From NCBI GenBank assembly GCA_965204295.1, contig OZ241973.1, positions 868,001 through 932,000 on the forward strand: a stretch of 64,000 nucleotides of DNA. Reading direction: 5' to 3'. A model generated the notes under the pieces. It did no database searches and was not told where the DNA came from. It was given only the letters and a program-made list of their open reading frames with translations. This DNA comes from JAWKWH01 sp965204295 (GTDB lineage Bacteria > Pseudomonadota > Alphaproteobacteria > Rhizobiales > Rhizobiaceae). Position numbers and translations under genes: made by a program. Below, in pieces: positions 16,856-26,194 of this stretch. Position 1 is the stretch's first letter, and each line of letters begins with the position of its first letter.

Positions 16856-19800
16856 CTACCCGGCCGGAACGGCTTCGGTCGGCGCGGGGTCCCGTTCCGC
16901 TTCCCCTATCCGGAAGAATACCGCGTAGAGCGTCGGCACGATTATGAGAGTGAGGATCGTGGCGAAGCTCAGTCCGCAGATGATGACCACCGCCAGGGAC
17001 TTGAAGAACGGATCCCACAACAGCGGCGCCACGCCCAGCACAGTTGTCAGCACGCCAAGAGACACAGGCCGCACGCGGCTTACGGCCGCATCCATCACCG
17101 CCCGCATCCGCGCCTTGCCGGCCAAGATCAGCGTGTCCGTCTCGTCAATCAGAACGATGGCGTTTTTAATGAGCATTCCGGTCAGCGACAGAATTCCCAG
17201 AATCGCCATGAATTCCAATGCCGTCCGCGTCGCGACAAGGCCATAAATCACCCCGATCAGAGCCAGCGGAACGACAAGCCAGATGATGATCGTCTGCCGC
17301 CACGCGTTAAAGAGGAACAGAGTGACGAGGAACATCGCGCCAAAGCCCAGCGGCATCGTTGCGGCAAGACCGGCATTTGCTTCAGCGGAGTTGCCGAATT
17401 CACCCTTCCATTCGAGCGCATAACCGGGCGGCAGATCGATTTCCTCGACGGCGGGACGTACGGCGGAGAAGAGATCGCCCGACAGGACTCCGGGCGCCGG
17501 GTCGGCCTGCGCGGTAATGGCGAGTTCGCGATCGATGCGGCGCAGGTTGCCCGCCTCGAACACGATCTCGAACCGGTCCACCACCTGGCCGATCGGGATG
17601 TAACCGCCCGCGACCCGGCTATAGACCTGCACGTCGCGCAAGGCGCCCACATCGTTTCGGGCCTCGTCGACGGGGCGCATCACCACATTCCGCAATTCGT
17701 CGCCCTCGCGATAGACGCCGAGTATGGTTCCGGTCAGGTGAGAGTGGAGCGCGGAGGTGATCTCGCCCCGGGTCAGGCCGAGACGGCGCGCATCTTCCAG
17801 GTCGATCACGGGGCGTATGACGGGCACTTGTTCGCGCCAGTCGTCCTTTATCGCCACGGCGCCGGCTTCGGCGTAGATCGCCTTTGCCCGGCCCGCGAGG
17901 TCGCGCAGTACGACCGCGTCGGGCCCGAAGAACCGCGCCTCGATCTTCGAGCCGCCGCCCGGGCCGAGAACGAAGTTCCAGACTTTCGCGTTGGACTCGG
18001 GAAACGTCTCGGAGAGATAGGCGGCGATCTCGGTCCTGAGCCCGTTGATCAGAGTGTAATCCGAGACGTCGACGAGGATTTGACCGTAGGCAGGATTGTC
18101 GCTCTCGGCTTCGTAAATCAGCATGAACCGCAAATGCCCGCCGCCGACCGTGGTGTTAGTGCCCGTGACGCCTTCGAATCTGCGGACATGATCGGCAATC
18201 TTGAGCATATCAGTGCGGGTCTGCCCGATATCCGATCCTTCGTGCAGGAAGTAGTCGATCACGAATTGCGCGCGTGTCGAGGCCGGGAAGAACCCCGCCG
18301 GTACGGCCGAGAAAAGCGCGATGGCCGACAGGAACGACGCCGCCACCAGCGTAACGGTGATCCATCGCGCCCGGATCGCGAGGGACAGAAGGCCGCGATA
18401 GCCGCGAAGGATGGCATTCTCGCGCGTTTCTGCGGTCATTTCGCCGGGCTTAAGCAGCAGGGTGCAGAAATAGGGCGTCAGCCAAATCGCGACCAGCCAG
18501 GAAAAAAGCAGAGCAATGGCGATGGTCCAAAACAGGCTGCCGGCATATTCGCCGGTGTTGTCGGGTGAAAAGCCGATGGGCGAGAAGGCGAGGATGCCCA
18601 CGATCGTGCCGCCCAGCAGTGGCCATATCGTCCGGGACACGACCGCGCAGGAGGCGCCGGCCGCGTCCTCGCCCTTCTTGACGCGCACAAGCGTGCCCTC
18701 GACCACGACGATGGCATTGTCGACGAGCATCCCCAGCGCGATGATCAGCGCGCCGAGGCTGATGCGCTGCATATCGAGGCCATGGAGATACATCCCCATC
18801 AGGGCGCCGGCGACGGTCACCAGCAGGATGCCGCCCATCAGAATGCCCGAACGCAGTCCCATGAAGACCAGAAGCGTTCCGATCACGATGGCCAGCGCCA
18901 GAACGACGTTCACGACGAAGTCGTCGACGGACGATTTCACCGTTACCGACTGATCCGAGACCGGCGTGACGTCGATGCCGATCGGCCGTTCGACCTCAAG
19001 CGCGGCGATCGCCGCGTTCACGGCGTCGCCCATGTTCACGACATTGCCGCCAAGGGTGTTGGACACGCCGATGCCGATCGCCGGTTCGCCATTACGGAAA
19101 AGCATCGCACCGGCCGGTTCCCGCAACGCCCTCCGCACCGTGGCGATGTCGCTCAACCGGAACGAGGCGCCGGTCGACGGATTGGAAACCAGCAAATCCT
19201 CGATCGCCGAAACCGTCCCGACGCCGCCCTCGGGCCGCACGGCGAGCCGCATCGCGCCGGCGACAACCGTTCCGGCGGGCGCGACGAGGTTTTGCCCCTC
19301 CAGCAGTTGGGCGATCCGGGCGGGCGCGAGGCCGAGTTCGGTGAGGCGGGCCGGCAGGTATTCGACATAGATCACCTCATCCTGCACGCCGCTCAGAACG
19401 ACCTTGGACACGCCGTCGATCGTGACCAGTTCGCGCTGCAGATCCTTGGCGTATTCATGCAGTTCGGACAGCGAATACCCGTCGCCCGTGATGGCGTAAT
19501 AGAGCGCATAAACGTCGCCGAAATCGTCGTAGACCCGGCTTGCGAGGGCATTTGGCGGCAGCCGGCGCTGAGCGTCGTCGATCTTCGCCCGCATCTGGGC
19601 GAATCGTTGATAAAGATCGGGATAGTCCGGCGCCGCGCCAATAGTAAACTCGACCGTCACCGTCGATAGTCCCGGCGACGAAACGGACCGAACCTCGTCC
19701 ACCCCTTGCAATTGCTGTAGCGCGTTCTCGACGACTTCCGTGACTTCGTCGGCGACTTCCTCCGCCGTGGCGCCAGGGTAAGGCGTAACGATGTTCGCCT

Positions 19801-19930
19801 GCCGGATGATGAACTCGGGATCCTCAAATCGTGGCAGGACGGTGTAAGCGAAATAGCCCGAGGCAAGTATCAGGACGGTGGCGACCGCCGAAATCAGCCG
19901 TTTCCGAATGGCGAACGCGGCGGGGTTCAC
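16856..19930 (-). CDS. RND-family efflux pump inner-membrane subunit
   Basis: A 1024-residue AcrB-type proton antiporter. The N-terminal membrane helix is followed by the porter domain. Membrane helices in the first half include GMLVDNAIVVVEG (the Asp-bearing region), and the second half repeats this as GMLIKNAIVLIDE. Length and duplicated topology fit the family. Start at GTG 19930 (MNPAAFAIRKRL), six bases after the stop of the adaptor gene, so the pair forms an operon. No outer-membrane TolC-like gene is adjacent. Regulator and substrates are not evident. Confidence 0.93.
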   Translation of the reverse strand: MNPAAFAIRKRLISAVATVLILASGYFAYTVLPRFEDPEFIIRQANIVTPYPGATAEEVADEVTEVVENALQQLQGVDEVRSVSSPGLSTVTVEFTIGAAPDYPDLYQRFAQMRAKIDDAQRRLPPNALASRVYDDFGDVYALYYAITGDGYSLSELHEYAKDLQRELVTIDGVSKVVLSGVQDEVIYVEYLPARLTELGLAPARIAQLLEGQNLVAPAGTVVAGAMRLAVRPEGGVGTVSAIEDLLVSNPSTGASFRLSDIATVRRALREPAGAMLFRNGEPAIGIGVSNTLGGNVVNMGDAVNAAIAALEVERPIGIDVTPVSDQSVTVKSSVDDFVVNVVLALAIVIGTLLVFMGLRSGILMGGILLVTVAGALMGMYLHGLDMQRISLGALIIALGMLVDNAIVVVEGTLVRVKKGEDAAGASCAVVSRTIWPLLGGTIVGILAFSPIGFSPDNTGEYAGSLFWTIAIALLFSWLVAIWLTPYFCTLLLKPGEMTAETRENAILRGYRGLLSLAIRARWITVTLVAASFLSAIALFSAVPAGFFPASTRAQFVIDYFLHEGSDIGQTRTDMLKIADHVRRFEGVTGTNTTVGGGHLRFMLIYEAESDNPAYGQILVDVSDYTLINGLRTEIAAYLSETFPESNAKVWNFVLGPGGGSKIEARFFGPDAVVLRDLAGRAKAIYAEAGAVAIKDDWREQVPVIRPVIDLEDARRLGLTRGEITSALHSHLTGTILGVYREGDELRNVVMRPVDEARNDVGALRDVQVYSRVAGGYIPIGQVVDRFEIVFEAGNLRRIDRELAITAQADPAPGVLSGDLFSAVRPAVEEIDLPPGYALEWKGEFGNSAEANAGLAATMPLGFGAMFLVTLFLFNAWRQTIIIWLVVPLALIGVIYGLVATRTALEFMAILGILSLTGMLIKNAIVLIDETDTLILAGKARMRAVMDAAVSRVRPVSLGVLTTVLGVAPLLWDPFFKSLAVVIICGLSFATILTLIIVPTLYAVFFRIGEAERDPAPTEAVPAG

Positions 19931-19934
19931 GCGC

Positions 19935-21191
19935 TCAGTCCCCCACCGACGCTATGGGCCGGACGGTCTGCCCTTCGACCAGCCGACCGACGCCTGCCGA
20001 GACGATGGCGGTCCCGGCCTCAATTCCCGCTTCGACGGCGACCATATCGCCCGCCGCCGGGCCCAGCGTCACGGGCCGGGCGCTCACTGCATTTGCCGCG
20101 TCCACGACCCATACGAACGGCGCACCGTCGGGGAAGGAGGCGATAGCGGTAATGGGAACGCGCAAGTGTCGATCGTTTCGCGGCGCGGTCAAGATCACAC
20201 GGGCGACCATTCCCGGCAGGATGAGCGCATCCTGGGGCGAATGAACGGCGACGCGGCCGCGATAGGTCTGGCTGGCGCTGTCGGCCTGCACCGAAAACTC
20301 GACCAACTCGGTATCGAACGCGCGGTCGGGAAGGGCGTCGAAGACGGCGACGGCCTTGACCGCGTCCGTTCCCGCCCGCGCCAGCGTCGTCACATCAGGC
20401 CCGGGAATGTCGAAGGCGAGATGCACCACATCGATGGCCTGGATAAGCGCCACGCTCTGCCCGGCCTGCACGTTGAGGAAATTCTCGATATAGCGGCGCG
20501 CCACAATCCCGTCGAAGGGCGCGCGAAGGGTCGCGTCATTCAGATTGTCGCGCGCAACCCGGAGCTGGGCTTCGAGCCCATCGAGGGCCGCCTCGGCTGC
20601 CGCGATCTCTTCCGGTCGCCCGCCCGCCAGGCCGATCCGCAATTGCTCCTCCTGCGCGCGGAGATTGGCCCGCGCCACGCGGAACTCGGCCTCGGCGGCT
20701 TGCAGATGCGCGGTTGGAGCGACGCCGCGGTCTCGCAGGGTCCGCGTTCGCTCCGCCGCGTCCCGCGCGGCGTCGAGTTGCGCTTGCGCGGACTCGACCG
20801 CCGCCTCGAGTGCGGAAATCTCTTCCGGGCGCGCACCTGCGCGCAACGCATCCAGTTGAGCGTCGGCCTGGGCGACCGAGCTGGCGACCCGCGCCACCTG
20901 TGTCTCAAAGTCACGCGGGTCGACACGCGCGATCACGTCTCCCGCGGCGACTTCCTGGGAAGCGCGTATCGGCAGGTCGATCACCCGCCCCGAGACCCGA
21001 AAGGACAACTCGACCTGTCGCGAGGGCAACACGATTGCGGGATATGTTCGGCGCAACACGTCCTCCGTTGCCCTCACGACGAACACCTTCGCCGGTCGCG
21101 GTCGCGTGTCCTGCGCCGCAAGCGCGCCTCCAAGCCAGACCAGCGCAAACGCAAGCGCGCCGATCACCATGCCGGCTCTGAAAAAGTTCAT
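19935..21191 (-). CDS. RND efflux periplasmic adaptor (membrane fusion protein)
   Basis: A 418-residue adaptor with an N-terminal hydrophobic signal or anchor (about residues 5-26). It has a lipoyl half (PSRQVELSFRVSGRV), a long alpha-hairpin of Ala/Glu/Gln-rich heptads (about 95-210), the second lipoyl half (APFDGIVARRYIENFLNVQ) and a beta-barrel domain. Start at ATG 21191, with GGAGCGGGG directly upstream; an in-frame start 12 bases earlier lacks that spacing. It bridges the RND subunit encoded just downstream to an outer-membrane channel. Confidence 0.92.
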   Translation of the reverse strand: MNFFRAGMVIGALAFALVWLGGALAAQDTRPRPAKVFVVRATEDVLRRTYPAIVLPSRQVELSFRVSGRVIDLPIRASQEVAAGDVIARVDPRDFETQVARVASSVAQADAQLDALRAGARPEEISALEAAVESAQAQLDAARDAAERTRTLRDRGVAPTAHLQAAEAEFRVARANLRAQEEQLRIGLAGGRPEEIAAAEAALDGLEAQLRVARDNLNDATLRAPFDGIVARRYIENFLNVQAGQSVALIQAIDVVHLAFDIPGPDVTTLARAGTDAVKAVAVFDALPDRAFDTELVEFSVQADSASQTYRGRVAVHSPQDALILPGMVARVILTAPRNDRHLRVPITAIASFPDGAPFVWVVDAANAVSARPVTLGPAAGDMVAVEAGIEAGTAIVSAGVGRLVEGQTVRPIASVGD

Positions 21192-21632
21192 TCCCCGCTC
21201 CAATCCGTGCTTGCCGTTGCACGCGGCCTAGGCCATCCTCGCATCTCCGATAGCATGGCGTCTTGGCTTACGATACCGGTCTTCGATCTGTTTCCGGCGT
21301 TTGGATAACCGCATGTTTCCGACTTTTCCTGCGGATTTACCCAGATCGATCGTTGCCTGTTTCGCTAATTCGATGTCCAGCCCCCGGTTTTCTTCCGGTC
21401 GAGGTTGAAGGGCATGAATGCCGAACCTGCCGCGAGCGCAACGAAGAAAGCAGACGGGACGGGGCTACCGGCAGTGCGCGCCGATAACCGCGCGCGATCC
21501 TGGACGACATGATTTCATCCGCGTCAGATTGGCGACGCCTCGCGAATGCGGGGTCGGCATCAATGCCCGTTTGACGAGATCGCCTGGGCGCAACGCCAAT
21601 CCGCAACCGCAATGCGTTTTCCCGCCGGCTTC
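21192..21632. other. Intergenic stretch with no recognised gene
   Basis: About 440 bases between the adaptor start and the fsa stop, both on the minus strand. Short frames exist on both strands, but none shows a ribosome site, family motif or convincing composition. It should contain the efflux-operon promoter, but no clear -35/-10 pair stands out. Confidence 0.5.
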
Positions 21633-22286
21633 TCAGGCGATGCTCTGGCCGGTCTTCGCCCAGTCGGCCAGAAACGCGTCCAGCCCCTTGTCGGTCAGCG
21701 GGTGTTTTGACAGCGCCGTGAGGATTGCCGGCGGAATCGTCGCCACATCCGCGCCGATCAACGCGGCTTCCTTCACGTGATTGACCGAACGAATCGACGC
21801 GGCGAGGATTTCGGTGGCGAAGTCGTAATTGTCGTAGATGGCGCGGATTTCCCCGATGAGGTCCATTCCGTTCAATCCGGTGTCGTCCAGACGTCCGATG
21901 AAGGGCGAAATGTAGGTCGCTCCCGCCTTCGCCGCGAGCAGAGCCTGGCTGGCCGAAAAACACAGCGTGACGTTGGTCTTGCGGCCCTGGCCCGTCAACG
22001 TCTTGCACGCTCTAAGCCCGTCCATGGTCAGGGGCAGCTTTATGCAGATATTGTCCGCGATCCTTGCGAGGACTTCGGCCTCGCCGACCATTCCGGAAAA
22101 TTCCGTCGCGGTAACCTCGGCGGATACGGGTCCGGAAACGATGTCGCAGATCTCTTTCGTGACCTCCACGATATCGCGACCGGATTTCATGATCAGCGAC
22201 GGATTGGTCGTGACGCCATCGACCAGTCCGGTCTCGTTCAGTTCACGGATCGCTTCGACATCGGCGGTGTCGATAAAAAATTTCAT
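21633..22286 (-). CDS. fsa: Fructose-6-phosphate aldolase / transaldolase-like protein
   Basis: A 217-residue small transaldolase-family TIM barrel that moves three-carbon dihydroxyacetone units. MKFFIDTADVEAIRELNE and GVTTNPSLIMKSG are the family opening. The Schiff-base lysine lies in NICIKLPLTMDGLRACK (about residue 83). TNVTLCFSASQALLAAKAGA and TYISPFIGRLDD complete the barrel. Length is typical of the Fsa subgroup. It diverges from priA over about 80 bases, a pairing that is usual in alphaproteobacteria. Confidence 0.92.
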   Translation of the reverse strand: MKFFIDTADVEAIRELNETGLVDGVTTNPSLIMKSGRDIVEVTKEICDIVSGPVSAEVTATEFSGMVGEAEVLARIADNICIKLPLTMDGLRACKTLTGQGRKTNVTLCFSASQALLAAKAGATYISPFIGRLDDTGLNGMDLIGEIRAIYDNYDFATEILAASIRSVNHVKEAALIGADVATIPPAILTALSKHPLTDKGLDAFLADWAKTGQSIA

Positions 22287-22365
22287 GCCGCTCTCTCTTT
22301 TTACATATGCGGGGTTGTGTGAATCGGGTTTCCCTTAAATCAAGATCAAGGCAAGGTCACGCCCG

Positions 22366-24561
22366 ATGAACGCAGATTCGGCCGAAAACGAAAAAAAGCC
22401 CGCAACGGTTCCGGTCTGGGCGCCGACGCCGTCTCCGGTTCCGTACAGCTACCGCGTCCCGGACGGTATGGACGTCCGGCCCGGTTCGATCGTGCGGGCG
22501 CCGCTTGGCCCGAGACCGGTCAGCGGGCTTGTCTGCGAAACCGGAGGCGGAGAGGTGGACGCCGCCAGGCTGCGGCCGCTCGACCATGTGTTCGATTGTC
22601 CGCCCCTTGGCGCCGACATGCTGCGCTTCATCGAATGGATCGCGCACTATACGCTGTCGCCGCCCGGAATGGTGGCCCGCATGGTGTTGCGGGTTCCGTC
22701 GGCGTTCGAACCGGAAACGCCGGCGGCGGGGGTCGTGCTGACCGCCGAGCGGCCGCAAAGGATGACCGACGCCCGCAGGCGCGTCATCGATGTCGCTTCG
22801 GACGGCCTCGCATGGACGCGATCGGGCCTCGCACACGCCGCCGGCGTCTCCGTCGGGGTCGTCGACGGGCTTCGCGCCCAGGGCGTCCTTGAAACGGTTT
22901 CGATACCGCCGGGCCCCGTTGTCCCCCTTCCGGATGTCTCCGGGCGGCGCATGGACCTGTCCGAGGATCAGGACCGCGCGGCGGCGGCCCTTCGCGACAA
23001 AATCGAGAAAGGCGGGTTTTCGGTCGCACTGCTGGACGGCGTAACCGGTTCGGGCAAAACGGAAGTGTATTTCGAGGCGTTGGCGGAAGCGCTGCGCCGA
23101 GGCAGGCAGACGTTGATCCTTTTGCCGGAGATCGCCCTTACACAATCGTTCCTTGACCGGTTTGAAGAGCGATTTGGCGCCAGACCCGCGCAATGGCATT
23201 CCGAACTGGCGCCGCGGGTCCGCGAGAAGGTCTGGCGGCAGGTGGCGGAAGGCCGGGTCCGCGCGGTCGCCGGCGCGCGCTCGGCGCTGTTTCTTCCGTT
23301 TCGCGACCTGGGCCTGATCGTCGTCGATGAGGAACACGACGCCGCTTACAAGCAGGAGGACCGGATCTTTTACAACGCCCGGGACATGGCGGTCGTGCGG
23401 GCGCATATCGGAGGAATTCCGGCCGTGCTGACCTCGGCGACGCCTTCGGTGGAAAGCCGCGTCAACGCCGACCGGGGCCGATACGATCGCCTGAGGCTGC
23501 CGGCCCGGTATGCCGACGCGCCGATGCCGTCCATCGCGGCGATCGACCTGCGCCGAAGCCCCCCCGGGCGCGGGCGGTTTCTGTCTCCGCTTCTGGTCGG
23601 TCATATCAGGGACACGTTGGAGCGCAATGAACAGGCGTTGCTGTTTCTCAACCGACGCGGATACGCCCCGTTGACGCTGTGCCGCGTCTGCGGACACCGT
23701 TTTGAATGCCCCCACTGTTCAAGCTGGCTGGTCGAACACCGGTTTCGCGGGCAGATCATGTGCCATCACTGCGGTTATCGCGAGACGCGACCGGATGCGT
23801 GCCCGGCGTGCGGAACCCTCGATCATCCGGTCGCCTGCGGTCCGGGGGTTGAGCGGATCGCCGAAGAAGCGGCGGAACTGTTCGCCGAAGCACGCACCAT
23901 CGTGCTGTCATCGGACATCGCCGGCGGCGTCAAGCGACTGAGGCTCGAACTGGAGGCGATCGCGAACGGGGAGGCGGACATTATCGTCGGCACGCAACTG
24001 GTCGCCAAGGGCCACAATTTTCCGCACCTGACGCTGGTCGGCGCGCTCGACGCGGACATCGGATTTTCCACCGGCGATCCGCGAGCGGCGGAACGGACAT
24101 TTCAGCTCTTGTCGCAGGTAACCGGTCGCGCGGGTCGAACCGGCAGGGCGAGCCGCGGATTTCTGCAAACATATCAGCCCGACCGTCCGGTGATCCGCGC
24201 GATCGTTTCAGGCGATCATGAAGAGTTCTATCGCCGTGAAATCGCCGAACGGCAACGCGCGACCCTTCCGCCTTTCGGCCGGCTGGCCGGGATAATCGTA
24301 AGCGCCGCCGCACGACCGGAAGCCGAAACCCATGCCAGGGGCCTGAGATCGGCCGCGCCGTCTTGCGACGACATATCGCTGCTCGGCCCCGCGGAGGCTC
24401 CGATGGCGCGTGTGCGCGGCCGACATCGCTTTCGCCTGCTCGTACACGGAAACAGGCAGGCGGACATTCAGGCATTTGTGCGGGCGATGCTGGACAGGGC
24501 GCCCAAACGGCGCGGGAGCGTCCGCGTGCAGGTGGACATCGATCCGCAGAGCTTTTTGTAG
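22366..24561 (+). CDS. priA: Primosomal protein N' (replication-restart helicase PriA)
   Basis: A 731-residue helicase that rebuilds replication forks at stalled sites. The N-terminal 3'-end-binding domain is followed by Walker A DGVTGSGKTE (about residues 224-233) and the DEEH box (VVDEEHDAAYKQED). A zinc module follows with CRVCGHRFECPHC and CHHCGYRETRPDACPACG, whose eight cysteines fit the two zinc sites. The C-terminal helicase motifs include AKGHNFPHLTLVG. No defect is visible. In related genomes priA is followed closely by atpH; here about 9 kb of accessory DNA intervenes. Confidence 0.95.
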   Translation: MNADSAENEKKPATVPVWAPTPSPVPYSYRVPDGMDVRPGSIVRAPLGPRPVSGLVCETGGGEVDAARLRPLDHVFDCPPLGADMLRFIEWIAHYTLSPPGMVARMVLRVPSAFEPETPAAGVVLTAERPQRMTDARRRVIDVASDGLAWTRSGLAHAAGVSVGVVDGLRAQGVLETVSIPPGPVVPLPDVSGRRMDLSEDQDRAAAALRDKIEKGGFSVALLDGVTGSGKTEVYFEALAEALRRGRQTLILLPEIALTQSFLDRFEERFGARPAQWHSELAPRVREKVWRQVAEGRVRAVAGARSALFLPFRDLGLIVVDEEHDAAYKQEDRIFYNARDMAVVRAHIGGIPAVLTSATPSVESRVNADRGRYDRLRLPARYADAPMPSIAAIDLRRSPPGRGRFLSPLLVGHIRDTLERNEQALLFLNRRGYAPLTLCRVCGHRFECPHCSSWLVEHRFRGQIMCHHCGYRETRPDACPACGTLDHPVACGPGVERIAEEAAELFAEARTIVLSSDIAGGVKRLRLELEAIANGEADIIVGTQLVAKGHNFPHLTLVGALDADIGFSTGDPRAAERTFQLLSQVTGRAGRTGRASRGFLQTYQPDRPVIRAIVSGDHEEFYRREIAERQRATLPPFGRLAGIIVSAAARPEAETHARGLRSAAPSCDDISLLGPAEAPMARVRGRHRFRLLVHGNRQADIQAFVRAMLDRAPKRRGSVRVQVDIDPQSFL

Positions 24562-24796
24562 ACCGCCCCAAGGCGCTTCAACAGGCGTTCGAAGACGGTT
24601 TGACGCCGGCGCGGCTGAGTTAGGACGGGCAACGACGCGGACCGCCTCAAGACCGGTTGTCCGTCCGAAAATCCGGTAGTGTCTCAGTTTGCAATTGATT
24701 TATGCACTCCATACTATACATCCAACATATATCAGTTATAAAAACACAATGGTGACATTCATGGGAGGATGCCCAAGCCAGAAAAAGGTGTGGGTG

Positions 24797-25018
24797 ATGA
24801 TGTCAAAAGGACCACAGGGTCGGCAACGCCCGGCGGATGTGATCGGCAACGCTGTACATGTCGCCAGGATCGCGGCGGGCGAAATCGAGGAAACGGGCTA
24901 TAAGCAGCCTGACAGGGTCAACCCGGGCCGAGCGGGGGCGAAAGTTCGTGCGGAGTCGATGACATCAGAGGAACGCAGCGCCGTCGCCAAGAAGGCCGCT
25001 GCGGAGCGGCGGGAGTGA
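24797..25018 (+). CDS. Small basic protein upstream of Panacea antitoxin
   Basis: A 73-residue protein starting MMSKGPQGRQRPADVIGNAV and ending with a Ser/Glu/Ala/Lys-rich helix (SEERSAVAKKAAAERRE). This two-part layout is a common family of small, probably nucleic-acid-binding proteins with no firm function, known to me mainly as neighbours of toxin-antitoxin-like genes. The start at 24797 has AAGG 8 bases upstream; ATG at 24800 is equally possible, and the longer frame from 24689 would begin inside the inverted repeat. Its stop overlaps the next start (TGATG), so the three genes form one operon. Confidence 0.6.
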   Translation: MMSKGPQGRQRPADVIGNAVHVARIAAGEIEETGYKQPDRVNPGRAGAKVRAESMTSEERSAVAKKAAAERRE

Positions 25019-25560
25019 TGTCGGCGGGTATCCCAGAGGACAAGACCGGAAAGGTTGTCCACTACATTGTGGGCCACACCGAGCCGTCTCTGTTAGGCGC
25101 CACCAAGCTAAACAAGGTGATGTGGCACGCAGACGTTTTACACTACCGCCGTTATGGCAAAACGATCACCGGTCAGATGTCATATGTCCGGTTACAGAAC
25201 GGGCCGGTGCCAAATGGCATCTACCAAACCTTGGAAGCACTCAAGGACGATGGTGCAATTGTGGAGCGGTCTGCGCCAACACCGGCCGGCACACGGCGCG
25301 AATTCTTCGATGCCACCCGCCCCGATCCATCCTGGTTTGAGCCCGAAGAGGTCGAGACCCTCCACGAGGCAATCAGATTCATCGTTCCGTTGAGCGCCGC
25401 GCAAGCCAGCAACCGAACGCACGGACCGATCTGGGAAGAGCTTTCGAATAACCAGCAAATGTCTATTCGGGCGGCATCGGTTATCCCATCCGAGCTACGC
25501 CCCGATGAAATTGAATGGGCGCTTGAAAATTCAGACGCCTTTAATTACGAGCCTGGTTAA
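25018..25560 (+). CDS. Panacea-domain (DUF4065/SocA-like) antitoxin
   Basis: A 180-residue protein with the Panacea core: TKLNKVMWHADVLHYRRYG (about residues 27-45), then YVRLQNGPVPNGIYQTLEAL. Panacea domains are found in SocA, which delivers the SocB toxin to ClpXP in Caulobacter, and in a broad class of antitoxins paired with unrelated toxins. The ATG at 25018 overlaps the upstream stop. A separate toxin gene follows four bases after its stop. Antitoxin role is inferred from domain and context. Confidence 0.78.
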   Translation: MSAGIPEDKTGKVVHYIVGHTEPSLLGATKLNKVMWHADVLHYRRYGKTITGQMSYVRLQNGPVPNGIYQTLEALKDDGAIVERSAPTPAGTRREFFDATRPDPSWFEPEEVETLHEAIRFIVPLSAAQASNRTHGPIWEELSNNQQMSIRAASVIPSELRPDEIEWALENSDAFNYEPG

Positions 25561-25563
25561 TTG

Positions 25564-25854
25564 ATGCAGATTGCGCGCCCGCCTGATGGGTTCAAGATCA
25601 TATGGACACCCACCATTGATAAGATGCTTGAGGCCGAGCGTTCGGCTCGACCGGGCTTTGACCGGTTTTGGGGCGACTTAGTAGAGCATCTGAAAGTTGT
25701 TGCTCACAAGGCGGGTGACCCCGAACCTCGTCTCGGGAATGGCTGCCGTCTCTTCGCGACGGGGCCAGATCCGATTTCCGGGCAACCGCGCATAGTCGTG
25801 GGCTATCTTGCCCTCGGGGACACCGTCTCCATACGCTTATTGCAAGTTTCGTAA
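25564..25854 (+). CDS. Putative toxin paired with Panacea antitoxin
   Basis: A 96-residue protein. The C-terminal half (PRIVVGYLALGDTVSIRLLQV) has the alternating hydrophobic strands seen in RelE/ParE-like folds, but no diagnostic residues allow a firm family call. The gene starts at ATG 25564, almost touching the antitoxin stop, in the position of a toxin partner. Its last codons overlap the beginning of the transposase remnant in another frame, so the natural C-terminus may have been altered by the insertion junction. Confidence 0.5.
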   Translation: MQIARPPDGFKIIWTPTIDKMLEAERSARPGFDRFWGDLVEHLKVVAHKAGDPEPRLGNGCRLFATGPDPISGQPRIVVGYLALGDTVSIRLLQVS

Positions 25855-25942
25855 ATGGATTGTCGGACTGATTGACGCCCGCGCCACGGCACCCAAGAAA
25901 CGTGGCCCTTACAAGAAACGGGCCAAGGAAATTTCAAACTGA
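25844..25942 (+). pseudogene. C-terminal remnant of a transposase
   Basis: Frame reading KFRKWIVGLIDARATAPKKR followed by GPYKKRAKEISN and a stop at 25940-25942, inside the right inverted repeat. A basic APKKRGPYKKR tail just before the element end is typical of some DDE insertion-sequence transposases. No start or catalytic part remains. Confidence 0.5.
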
Positions 25943-26050
25943 GACACTTCCGCCGGTGGCGGCAGCGGCGGCGGTCGAGGAGTAAGAACGGTTGAAAGTT
26001 ATCGATACGGGCCAGGCCGAAAGCCGCCCGGGCAAGAGCGGGACGGAAGA

Positions 26051-26194
26051 ATGACGGATCGTGCCATCTACAACAGGATCGTCTCCCACGTCCGCGGCAT
26101 CGAAGCCGCCCTCGGCTCGCGTTCGCATTTCGCGCCGGGCGGTCGGACGCTTTCAACCTATGCGAAAAGCAGCGAGTCCGCGCGATGGCGATGA
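26051..26194 (+). CDS. Short ORF overlapping hsdR start
   Basis: A 47-residue frame from ATG 26051 (MTDRAIYNRIVSHVRGIEAA) with GGACGGAAGA just upstream. It ends inside the first codons of hsdR, where its TGA overlaps an in-frame hsdR ATG at 26191. Coupling of this kind suggests it is a real leader gene or the N-terminal stump of a longer hsd-linked protein. I recognise no family. Confidence 0.35.
   Translation: MTDRAIYNRIVSHVRGIEAALGSRSHFAPGGRTLSTYAKSSESARWR

Larger units (their letters stand above)
24678..25948. mobile_element. Toxin-antitoxin cassette between insertion-sequence inverted repeats
   Basis: AGTGTCTCAGTTTG at 24678-24691 is matched exactly, in inverse, by CAAACTGAGACACT at 25935-25948. 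Including the next bases the ends agree at 18 of 19. The right end still carries the C-terminal codons of a transposase whose stop lies inside the inverted repeat, so these are probably the ends of an insertion sequence. Almost the whole transposase has been replaced by three small cargo genes. No clear target duplication is seen. The sequence family is uncertain, possibly IS5-like. Confidence 0.65.
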
